A stretch of 64,000 nt of DNA, from assembly GCA_963678705.1 (NCBI GenBank), contig OY783212.1, forward strand, positions 1,116,001-1,180,000, written 5' to 3'. Numbering within the stretch: the first letter of the stretch is position 1; every line of letters starts with the position of its first letter. This DNA comes from Panorpa germanica. Taxonomy: Eukaryota; Arthropoda; Insecta; Mecoptera; Panorpidae. Below, piece after piece: positions 54,214 to 64,000 of the stretch. Below the pieces are notes generated by a model. The model was not told where the DNA came from and searched no databases. It worked only from the letters and a program-made list of their open reading frames with translations. Made by a program: the position numbers and the translations under genes.

Positions 54214-55255
54214 ACAAGCTTTCCTTTATGAAGCATTATACACCTGCGTTATATTCCTTAAGACATGCGGTATACCTGACTTGGCTTACAACATCTAGTG
54301 CAAAACTCTGCTAGGTATTAGTTTGCTGGTCTATAATCCGATTTCATTGAACACAGCCTTATGTTCATATCTACTTGTTATTTATTTAACATCAGATATT
54401 ACTATTCAAATCATTTTTTAACTTAAATACAATGTCCGATTATCGTGTTTATTATTATTAGAGCCAAACACAAAATCTTACTGAATTATTAGAGTCGTAA
54501 AATACCTTCTTTCTAATATAATAAATGAAAAGAATTGTATAAGATAAAAAACATAGTTTGTCTGTAGCGAGATAATAATTAAGCATTACTTATTCATAAA
54601 CTACGCCAATGAGACACACGAAGGGAACTTATTAGATGGTTAATTAAGTCATGTGCATAGGTGTATGTTTAAGATAATTATCTACCATTACAAATGGCTC
54701 ATGTAAAACACAGACAAATAAAATTGTTTCATAAGTAAAACACGACACGTGTTATCATTTCACTTCGGGGAAGAGGACGAAGGGGAAGGGGGTTTTCCTG
54801 CATCGTCATTACTCATTTTTTGTCGTTTTGAGTCCACCAAGTCTTCTTACAAAGTTACTATCATGTAAGCAGTTATTATTTTGTTCGTACATTTTATAAA
54901 GCTGTATATACAGGTATACAACAAACGCGCATAGCACTAGCAAATGTAAGCCTGTTAAATATTGAAAGATAATATACTCGTATAAGTATAGTAGACCTCT
55001 TTAACGCGAGCTCCAGCAATGCGGATTCAAGCTACGCAATAACAATATTACGGCGACTGCTATCTGCTATTAATTTAACACACGATTTGTGTTCGTATTT
55101 TGTAGTTTATGTAATAGTGTGGAGTTTGATTCAATTTTTTCCTTAATGACATACATTAACAAATATATATATATATTTTTTTTAATAATAATTCACGGGC
55201 TTCTTAGGACCACGGTCCTTTTTTCGCCCTTCTTTATCAATTTTATTAACATTTT
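54214..55255. other. No gene recognised
   Basis: AT-rich. A purine-rich patch lies at 54765-54795. Confidence 0.4.
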
Positions 55256-55259
55256 ACAT

Positions 55260-55720
55260 ATTTACATTTTATTTATTATTACAACTATACTTTTAAACCC
55301 GCTATCTTCCATATCATGTCTATCACTAAGCACACTGGCCACCTCGGATATCTTAGTAGTTCCTCCATACTCGTTGGCAACACCACTCCATTTTTTACCA
55401 AAACTCTGTACAAATTATTTCTGCAGGCCTCCGTTTTTGTACATTGGAAGATCAAATGTTCTGGATCTGCCCTTCTCCACAATTGCATATATCTTCTTGT
55501 ACCAAGTATGGTCTACCCTCAGTCTCGAGATAAGTATGTCGGACCTTGGGCTTTCCACCACCAACGACGTCCGCACACCGAAGACTGTAAACTGAAAATT
55601 TTGCCAATAAGTCCAATTCATATTGAATATCTCCACTTGCTACTGTTCTAGCTGCTTGTTGTACGGCGTCGTTTGCTTTTTCATTTCCCGTGATTCCTTT
55701 GTGAGCAGGAATCCACACTA
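55260..55720 (-). pseudogene. Non-LTR retrotransposon ORF2 end: RNase H tail and C-terminal Cys-rich region
   Basis: On the minus strand one frame reads WIPAHKGITGNEKANDAVQQ, the end of a LINE-type RNase H domain. After a frame change another reads DPEHLIFQCTKTEACRNNLY, like the C-terminal segment of I/Jockey-type ORF2 proteins. A second frame change and loss of everything upstream mark it as a 5'-truncated relic. The plus-strand frames here are shadows. Confidence 0.8.
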
Positions 55721-56700
55721 ACGGTACATAACAAATATAATGTTTGCTACCATTTAGTATTTTTTAGTAAATACATAGTTTTAGAGAGAAACCACCCGAA
55801 CACCAATGGATTTATTTAGGTTCGTAAGACATAGTCCACCAAATTTTCACTTTTTTGTAAGGGAAATAATACTTTTTTTGAATGTGATATTTACATTTGA
55901 AGAATATTTCTGAATAGTCAGCTGATTTTTTAAAATATATTTTTTATTTTCTTCAGGCCTTTGTTCCGTCTATACTATCATGTATCTTATCTTTTTGCCT
56001 ATGTGTGTGTGTGTGTGTGTCTTGTCTTTGTGTTTTATTGTTGTGCTGTTTGCGATGCCCAACTTGTTTTTAGATGTCATTCAAAATTAATTTGATTTGC
56101 ATATTTTAAAATCGATTTCATGCCTCTTGGGTATAAAATGCGTATAAGAAATACTTCTTTATACAAAACAGAATCTGATTGAACCTGAGAAAGGTACGGT
56201 TGTCACTTTCTTACCCTAACAAAATAAAACCATCATGAAAAAAAAACTTTCAGATTTTTCATAACTAAGTTTGAACGTACAAATACATATAAATATTTTG
56301 GAAACTTTGACGTATACCAGCAGTATGTCGTATGTCGTTGAAAGAAGATACAAAATTTGTATAATATATTTATAGTAAAAGTTGTTGGTATTATTGATGT
56401 CATATAATACTGAAGTTATAAAGTTTCATTTACTTTTTGTGTGTCTTATTGTTATACTCGTACTATACGTGTTTAGGGTTTGTTGGGAAACTTTGTGAAA
56501 AACATTCATATATTGTGAAACTGATACAACAAAAAAATCCATAACCCAATACTATAACAATTGTCAAGGTCTATTTCATTTTCCTTGTCAGGTCGTCAGA
56601 AACAGGAGCAAAGAAGGTTTTTCTTATAGCAGTGCTGTTCAAAGTTATTATTTTTTGGATATACCACTGAAAATTCAGATTTTTTATCTGTAACACAAAA
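55721..56700. other. No gene recognised
   Basis: AT-rich, with a (TG)n run at about 56004-56020. Confidence 0.45.
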
Positions 56701-56704
56701 TGTA

Positions 56705-57035
56705 GGAGGTGCGGCTATTTAATAATGAGACTGACGCTGCTACAGAAAAATTATATATGCGCCAATATAAATATTAGGAATAACAATAAAGAATTTTTGT
56801 GAAATTGCACATGAAACTTATAATTTATTGAAAGAAGTGTATAGCAATCGTGTGCACGTGTTTTTGAAGATGGCCGAGAAGATGTTCGAGATGATTCACG
56901 CCCAGGTTGCCTTTGCACGTCAATGACGCATGACAATATCGAATAAATCGGAAATCTGATTCGATTTGATCGTCGATTAAGTATTCGTGCGATTGCTGAA
57001 ACTGTAGGAATTGATACAAGACTCCGTACGCCAAA
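56705..57035 (+). pseudogene. Mariner element 5' end with transposase N-terminal fragment
   Basis: A TIR-like start (GGAGGTGCGGCTATTTAATA, then ATGAGACTGACG) is followed by codons reading RVFEDGREDVRDDSRPG and then, after an in-frame TAA, LIRFDRRLSIRAIAETVGID. This is the helix-turn-helix region of a mariner transposase. The catalytic domain and 3' TIR are absent. Confidence 0.82.
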
Positions 57036-57570
57036 TTTTACATAACAATTTTAACATGCAAAAAGTGTGTACCAAAATGTGTACCAAAGACATTCAAATT
57101 TTATGTAAAGTTTATGTAACGTTTTACTGTGTTTACTTTTTATGTTACATAAACCTTAAATATATGTAACTTGTAACTATATGTAAATATATGTAACTGT
57201 TTAGAGGGTAGTCAAGTCACTAGTCAGGCCGGGGGAGACAAACTGTACCAGATAATATCAAATGATCTCTTAAAAACATTTAGTTATTAAATTACTATTA
57301 TTAGTTATTATATTAATTTTAAATAAAGGCGATCACATCGCTGACACGATTGTCTGAACATAATAGAGCAAGATCCCAGGCCCACCAGACATCACATATT
57401 TTCTGAAGAACAAAATGTGTTGAACAAAGGATTGACTAGTGTAAGTATGTACAATGATCTTATGCTTACCTGCTAGCTTGATCAGCCGGCCATTTTACAG
57501 GTATCATGTAATCAAGTTATTTCTCTCACTCACTTTCATGTGCACGAATAATGCCCTCTCTATATAGAGA
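57036..57570. other. No gene recognised
   Basis: 57040-57200 has repeated TATGTAAC / GTTACATA words that can pair. The rest is unremarkable AT-rich DNA. Confidence 0.4.
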
Positions 57571-57572
57571 AT

Positions 57573-57775
57573 GTTTGGCCCCTTGGATCGGTCTGTGCTC
57601 TTGCAAAACGTTTTAAAACAGTTGTAACATGTTGTATTACCTTGCAGACGCTTTAAAGCTGACAAAAAAGTTACTTAAACTCACTTATAGTCTGATGGTC
57701 CATTTTTAAATATGTTAGAGGGACAACTGTTTTAAGACGTGCTACAAGAGGACAGACCGATCCATGGGGCCCAAT
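57573..57775. mobile_element. MITE with about 52-bp TIRs
   Basis: Left arm 57573-57625 and right arm 57722-57775 are inverted copies (GGATCGGTCTGT-CTCTTG and TTAAAACAGTTGT). About 203 bp in all, nearly a hairpin, non-coding. Target duplication unclear. Confidence 0.85.
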
Positions 57776-57779
57776 TTTA

Positions 57780-59150
57780 ATTCCGCTATGAGTAGGAGCG
57801 AACAACCAAACTATAATTTTTGGCAGTCTTGTCTTCCATGTGCGTTCAATCTTATTATTCTTTTTATAAAAATGTCGCTGTTATATTTTCTTGCATAACC
57901 TTTGTCTTCTTTTTACCTTCTGTCAAAAGCTTTATTGTAACGGAAACGTAAACCGATGACGTTGACTGTCAATGCTTGTTTGTTTTCAAAATACTTTATA
58001 ACTTTGTCATGGCGGCCGGAATGGTTTATTGTTTGAATCGTAATTGATCAGCAATAAATTATTAAATGTTTTATACAGGATGAGAAGTTGATTTCTATAT
58101 TACAAAACATAAACAATTCAAAAAAATGTTTTTACAGTTCCGTCATACTATCTGCCTCATATCAATATTCATTATTATCATCATTCCAGTTTGTTTCAGC
58201 ACGGAGAATTAGAATTTACAATTTGTTTTTAGCATTATGTAAATAAAGGTGAAATGTGTATATTTTATAGATTTAAACTTGTCATTTACGATCTATATAT
58301 TATACTTCTTTAATATGAATGTACAAGAAAAACCAACGCAAAAATAAAAAGAATGCAAGAGTAGAAGAATAATACCTAATTTAGATGGTAGTCATATCAC
58401 CCACGATCTCCTACTACGTTTTCAAATTTTAGGCTTCATATTATATGATTATTAGATGATTATATTTCGAATATAAACACTTGAACGATTTTTTTAAAAG
58501 AAATTTGACCCCACTTTGACTTTAACTCGTCCGTATATTAATTGTAATATTTTTTAGTTATACATTTCAGTAAGAGCCTTACGGATAAAAATGTTTCTTT
58601 TACATTTATGAAGAGTATAAAATTAATTATTTTTTTAATTATAGTCCAAAGCAGGAGCTCATATTTCTTTTTTAATAAGTATTATTTTGTATTTGTATAA
58701 TTTCATATTAAAAATATCAAAAACATTTGTGCAAATAAAAATGGATGGTATTTGTTAAATATCAGCAAAATTACTCAAATTTTGATTAAAAACAAAATAA
58801 ATAGTACTATGCAGTAGCTGTTTATTCATTTTAAATGTAAGATACGATCTTGGTTTTAATATATTGAATAATATGCTACCCATATCGTATGGGTATTTTG
58901 ACCGTCGTTATTTTTATGTAAACCGGAAGTTTGAGAAAATCTCAACAGAAAATAATCGCTACGAATCAAATTTGGTGATCTAGGTAGTTAACTAGAAAAA
59001 TATAGAATGCTTAATCTATTCAATTGTGATATTTAATTTAATATTGTACCGATATTACTACAATCTCAGTATTCGACTGAGTCAATCGGTAAACCGGTAA
59101 ACCTGTGCATGTACATTTATCAACGTAATGTACAACTATCTATTCCATTT
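57780..59150. other. No gene recognised
   Basis: AT-rich. A short GC-rich patch with ATGGCGGCCGG (58009-58019) stands alone. Confidence 0.4.
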
Positions 59151-59199
59151 TAGAATATAATACCTTTGTATCACGTGACAATCCGTTTTATTCTACGCC

Positions 59200-59408
59200 C
59201 TCTACGCCTTCTACGTTCCAGCTGTTTCGTGTTGCCACGCTGTAGACTGTTACTTTACTTTATGTGAGCGAGTACGAGTTAGCTATAGTCGTAGCAGCAA
59301 ATCCTGTACTTCGCATTATACCATCGCTGTAGCGAACGTAGCGACGTAGCAACGTAGCAACGTATAGCGTAGCAGCTTCAGTCGTGAACGGCAAACCCAC
59401 CGGAGCGG
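59200..59408 (+). promoter_or_regulatory. Promoter / first-exon-like CpG-containing stretch
   Basis: The most GC- and CpG-rich stretch of the right third. It carries reiterated GTAGCAACGTAGC words, an initiator-like TTCAGTC at 59377-59383 and a good splice donor (GTGAGC at 59409). No coding frame is supported. It could be the transcription start of a gene running right. Confidence 0.3.
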
Positions 59409-59469
59409 GTGAGCTATTCGAACGTACCAGTCGAACTAGGGCAAACGATAAATCGTGAAAGTTAAATAC

Positions 59470-60670
59470 CGATATTGACGGACGATTTTGAAAATCAATT
59501 ATTTCTCTATAATATATATTATATATTTACTTATTGGTAAATATAGATATATTCTTATGTTATATTGATTGAATAATATTTAGTCTAAATTTTTTTCCAA
59601 TTTTAATTGGTTTAAAGAAATGTGATATTTTTTTCTGTTAATTACTGATAAGGTAATTATTTCAAATACGTAGAAACATAATTTTTATGAATATATAATT
59701 TTGCTACCGCCTTTAATTTGTCGCATGTGCTGTAGTGTGGCCCATAGGCTATTTGCAGTGTTGATGTTTACAATGTTGATGATTTTGTTTTATTTATTTT
59801 CCTGTATTATTTTATGACTCCTTCAGTTTTGTGTTATTAGCAATAATAAAGATTTCCAGTACAGTGGTCAGGATCGTTGAGGCAGTTGTGTTCCATTTCG
59901 TATGATTTAAATGCTATATTAAGTTATTATTCTCTTCAAGAAAAACATTGTATAATTTATGACAATCTTTGCTAATTATTTTAATAGCCCATCGTTAGAC
60001 CAATTGAACAAACATCTCACGCTCTTTTTATATTTCAAAGCAATTGTCTTTAATGATATAATTGTTGTCTAAAAATAATAATATAACCGATACTGTACAC
60101 TGTAGTCGAAATTGTTTATAGCCAACTCGTGGATTAGTTGCGTTGTAACTTGTATGGACCATGAGCCTCGATAAAAATTTAAATTTTTACTGGATAGAAT
60201 TGAATTTTACGTGAAAGCAAAAAAAAAAATTGAAAATGTCACACAGTTTAAGAGTCGGTAAAGTGTGGAATTAATCAGGCCGACGGTAACTAACTAAAAA
60301 TAATAAATAAAACAACCAGCTAAAAACTGTTACATATAAGTACAGTTTTTTAAACACAAAAAAGTATCTTTACTTAAAATTTATTTGGTTAATGTAGTGT
60401 AAGATTACATAACAAAAGTTATCTTTCAATATAAATTTATAATTTCTGACGTTATTTAAGCTTTTTACGCAAGATTATATAATGTTACATATTAAATTAA
60501 TATATTAGTCAAAGATTTTTAATGACATTTGCATTTATTTATAAAGTTAGCTAAAAAATATTACGTAAAGTAATACATGAACTGAATTGATTGTTTTGTG
60601 TTTAGCAGGGAATCTCTTTAAATTATTGAGTGACATCACATTTATGTTTTAATTGGTTATACATTTTATA
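59470..60670. other. No gene recognised
   Basis: Very AT-rich, chance frames only. Confidence 0.45.
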
Positions 60671-60674
60671 TAAT

Positions 60675-60823
60675 TATATAATAGATGAGATATTTAGGCA
60701 GTGCTTTGGTTATATAGACGTGAATCGACAGCATAAAAACTTGACAAAAGTATTTGCAGAAGTTGTCGATTCCAAAGAGACCGACGCGGCATTAAATAGT
60801 CTACACGAATTGATCACAACATA
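60675..60823 (+). CDS. Possible terminal exon, weak XMAP215/Msps C-terminal resemblance
   Basis: After a TATAATAG acceptor-like site an open stretch encodes DEIFRQCFGYIDVNRQHKNL, then TKVFAEVVDSKETDAAL and NSLHELITT before TAA (60821-60823). The composition is richer than the flanks. The pattern L-x-x-[IV]F followed by SKET and a Leu-rich helix resembles the C-terminal helical region of XMAP215/Msps/CKAP5 microtubule polymerases, but this is a loose pattern match. No partner exon was identified, and it could be a processed fragment. Confidence 0.3.
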
Positions 60824-60829
60824 AGTAAA

Positions 60830-62310
60830 TAAACTTCGAACTCACTTGGTGAGCTTTGTGTTAAACTGTGATCTAAATGGGCGAGTGGTAGGCTGAATTT
60901 ATTTACCAGAGAAAACTGAACAAGACTGAACGTTCGTGATCAAGTCTCCCTAAGAAAAACTTCTATCATTTCTTTATTTCTTTTTTATGCTAGATTAATA
61001 TCTTTATATAACATTAGTCATCATTAAACCATTATGTTTTGTGTTATTTTAATTTGGCTTGTGACCCACTTTTTGTCTATGCTTCAATATGGATTATTAT
61101 TCGATAGAATTTCCAGGAAACTTTACCTTACCATATACTCGTATTTTCAGTAACGTTTCAGTTTATAAAGTAAAATGTTTTGAACGACAGCGCTTATTTT
61201 CTGGGTTGGGTTGTTCTCAAGTCTATTGCCTATATGTTTACATAAATATACCCTATATAACCCTACATTACAATGCAATACACGTCACTTTCAAATAACA
61301 GTACTACATCTACTGATATCTTGCAAAATATATATAGCCATCTAAGAAAAAACACAACATCAAACGACAATTGTAGAATGCGACGACAAATGATCCGATC
61401 AAAGATTTAGACAGGCAATATGAAAGATTCATATTTGATCAATATGATAAATCAGCACTCGGCTGTATGACTCAATTTGTTCCTTAGCTACAGCTAACGA
61501 CTATTAATATCTCACTTCTCATTAAAAGTTGTCAAATAACATCTCTTTCTCTCTTTCTCAAAAGGTGTTTAACGTTTTGTAGCAATAATGAAGAAATTTT
61601 GATAAAATAATATTAAATTAGAAATACGCAATGTTCAACAAAAATGATTGAAATGTGCGATAATTAATAATGTAATTTTTAATTATGAAAGTTTTTATCA
61701 AAAATTTTTTTTGCTTTTATTTCAATGGCGTTTTTCATGTAATATCCGTGAAGTTGAAAAAGGTCTACCAACCCTTTTAGACCCTTTTTATTAGGAGTAT
61801 TTCTTAATCAATAATGTGTTTGCGTTATAAGTTGAAAATTAGGAATTGAACAAATTTCTTTACATTGTTAGTTTTATTTATTCCTTAAAAGTGTTTCCTG
61901 TTAGGCGTTACATTCTTCTAATTATAATTATTTTAGTTTCGTCTCATTTATAGAATTAATCTTTATATTGTCAATCCACTATTGTTCCACTGTACATTTT
62001 TAGTTAATTTATACCATCCATTTAAATTTGGAAAACATTTCAATGTTTTCAATATTTCATGAAAATGTTCGTTGAATTTATTTTTTTAATTATTTGTTGA
62101 TGTCAAACTTTTCTAGTTTTTTATGCTTGTACGTGTGGTAACTGTTTTAACATTAATAATTAGCTTCAACGTTTGAAAAAATATTTCTATAGATTATCAA
62201 GTGCATTTAGCAACCAATGTATTGATTTTCACTAGAAGTTTTAATTGCAGGAATTTATAAGGTTGTAGCATTGTTTCAGTGACAATTTGAATGTGTAATA
62301 TCAGAAGAGG
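60830..62310. other. No gene recognised
   Basis: AT-rich. A 69-codon frame at 61089-61298 shows no family resemblance. Confidence 0.4.
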
Positions 62311-62314
62311 CTAG

Positions 62315-62450
62315 TGCTTTACACGAGCACGAGACTTTTCTCGCTATGTAAAAGCGAGACGATACAAGACGGACATTTTTGAAAACTATTGAGACTGTAC
62401 CGAGACCATATACGGCGAGACGCGAGAGTTTCGTTTCTGGTTTCGATGGC
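62315..62450 (-). repeat. Dispersed repeat, inverted partner of 33100-33220
   Basis: Reverse complement shares the GTCTCG-rich blocks listed for the partner, including CTATTGAGAC-GTACCGAGACCA on the plus strand here. Non-coding. Confidence 0.75.
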
Positions 62451-62454
62451 GTTA

Positions 62455-63630
62455 TTTCAAAAAAATATTGCTAGAAAAATAAACTAACAGCAACTTAAAG
62501 GTTGAACCTTTTTATTACAAAAAAGGTTAGGCCGTAAATTTACGAAATATAAAATCTGGTGAACAAACATCTGTTAAATATTTTATTTTATAATTTTGTC
62601 TTTTGCAAAGGAGTTGTTCCTCCTAAAAACTAGCGTGGAACTGCACTACGTAATAAAGCGACATTCGACTTTTTCAGTAGGGTGTAGTTGCTTTAGAACT
62701 CTTTATAATGGGTTCGATCCGTGCAAGATCCATATAAAGAAAAGGTGGCACTTTGATCAACATCCGTATGAACAATAAAATGAACACGAACGTATGAATC
62801 TGAGGATCATTTTATAACTGTGGTTTATTGATAAACGTTACAGTAAAAATCATCCTACTGCAAAAGTACGATGTCGCATGTAATCGGTTCCAGTGTGTGA
62901 GAGCCTTAAAAATACCATTTATACATTAACTACGGATCATAAAACTAACAACATAGTAATATTTCTTAGACCAGAATATTAATTTTTTATTATATTTTAT
63001 AATAGGTGTACTTTCTAGGTCACAGTATCACCTGATTTAAAACCTTGACCTTTAAACTTCATTCAATTAATGTCATTTACATGTTTTTTCTATATTTTTA
63101 ATGGAAATAAGCTTATTTTAAATACTGTAACTCAACATGGTTTATCTAGTATTAATCATCTTTTGTTCATGTAAAATATAAATATCAAACACGCCATGCA
63201 AATTTGAGATTTAATTTACATACATATTGTTATGGAAATGTTTTATCTATAAAATTAATTTTCCGGTGTTTGGAAAACTTGTATAACTAATATATACTGT
63301 CAGAATTGTCAACCGCTTTAAATGGACTTGAGTAACAGTTCAATTATATTTTTGCGGCCCCCCCTACTTCGTACCCCCTGCCCCTCGTGTAAACCCTCGC
63401 ATGTGACTTGACAATTTATGTAACCTACTAATGATGTATTCGTACTTTACTATTAAATTTATTTGCCTTTGTTACAATGTCAGTTTTACCGTCGATGAGC
63501 GTAATGAAAAATATTGTGACAATTCCAGCCCGTTCAGAGTATTGATCGACCGTTCGACATACTTAGTTGTAATGTTAAATGAATATATTATTAGTAATGT
63601 CGATGATTTGGTGACCCAATACAACTTGTT
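62455..63630. other. No gene recognised
   Basis: AT-rich, with a C-rich patch at 63358-63385. A 68-codon plus-strand frame at 63431-63637 shows no family resemblance. Confidence 0.4.
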
Positions 63631-63632
63631 GA

Positions 63633-63932
63633 ACTGAACAGAGAGACAGTTCAATAAAACATGAACAAAAACGGTTTTTCCTAACAAAAACTCCATGTTT
63701 AGACCAAAGAGACAGTGTTTAAAACATTTTTGTCTTTAAAAACTGTTTTATTATACAAAACATATTCCCATCAGGAGTCGGTAAGATCAAAGGAAAACAC
63801 GTTTGTTGTTGTTTTTTAGTCTGCTTGGTTTGAACACGCAGTGTTGCTTTTTGTGAACATTTGTGTTTATCATGTTTATAATTTTTATGGGACACACAGA
63901 AAAACACTAAAAACAAAACCAGTCTGTTCAGT
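63633..63932 (-). mobile_element. Dispersed MITE-like element, copy 2 (partner at 5795-6205)
   Basis: Inverted ends ACTGAACAGA at 63633-63642 and TCTGTTCAGT at 63923-63932. The reverse complement is collinear with 5795-6205 (blocks GTTCAAACCAAGCAGAC and AACGTGTTTTCCTTTGATCT). 300 bp, non-coding. Confidence 0.8.
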
Positions 63933-64000
63933 GTGAACCTTAGAGCATATATATATGGAGGGAGAATGCTGAACTTGAAAGGTTGTCCAAAATGTGTGCG

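Noticed and set aside
55089-55651. Plus-strand frames of 168 and 111 codons
   Set aside because: They are antisense shadows of the LINE RNase H-end relic, which is recognisable on the minus strand.
62640-62715. GGTTCGATCC near 62700 as a tRNA gene or SINE B box
   Set aside because: No A box, acceptor stem or cloverleaf could be found around it, and it has no second copy in the window.
63431-63637. 68-codon plus-strand frame
   Set aside because: It runs into the end of the 63.6-kb MITE-like element and has no recognisable motif.

Overview
The window is AT-rich nuclear DNA from an insect. It has short exons with GT-AG introns, dense transposable-element debris and three recognisable host genes. 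The organism order cannot be fixed from the sequence. The arthropod-type receptor guanylate cyclase, the NR2E-type nuclear receptor and the mixture of mariner, Jockey, Helitron and Ty3/gypsy relics all point to an insect with a repeat-rich genome.

Host genes, left to right. (1) The 3' part of a receptor guanylate cyclase, Gyc76C-like, on + at 13844-19679: ten exons covering the kinase-homology domain, dimerisation helix, cyclase domain and C-terminal tail, including a 12-nt microexon. The receptor/transmembrane exons are not visible and probably lie left of the window. (2) A convergent nuclear receptor of the NR2E group (Hr83-like) on - at 22697-25470: six exons from the first zinc finger to the stop. 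One intron has swallowed a Jockey-type retrotransposon fragment in the opposite orientation. (3) A complete CTNNBL1 (beta-catenin-like protein 1, splicing-associated) on + at 35737-38579: twelve exons whose phases all join, about 557 aa. Weaker candidates are a small three-exon minus-strand gene at 44523-45367, an isolated exon at 60675-60823, a possible minus-strand exon at 10650-10740, and promoter or first-exon-like stretches at 39240-39411 and 59200-59408.

Mobile DNA dominates the rest. At the left edge is the 5' part of a Ty3/gypsy-type element on - (SAP-like motif, gag, two zinc knuckles, retropepsin). Its leader holds a 74-bp tandem array and reiterated primer-binding-site-like modules. 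Other elements are a TA-flanked mariner-like element with perfect TIRs but a broken transposase (4382-5251); a second mariner fragment split by a MITE at an exact TA site (12000-12595); a pyrimidine-rich retroposon family ending in (TA)n; and a head-to-tail array of non-autonomous Helitron units at 26624-31104, with a second copy at 50747-52263 nested inside an older element. There are also several MITE families (including one with TTAA duplications, so piggyBac-like), a hAT transposase relic (49118-49321), a LINE RNase H-end relic (55260-55720) and a mariner N-terminal relic (56705-57035). Several repeat families occur as far-apart inverted pairs within the window. No tRNA, rRNA or CRISPR was found.
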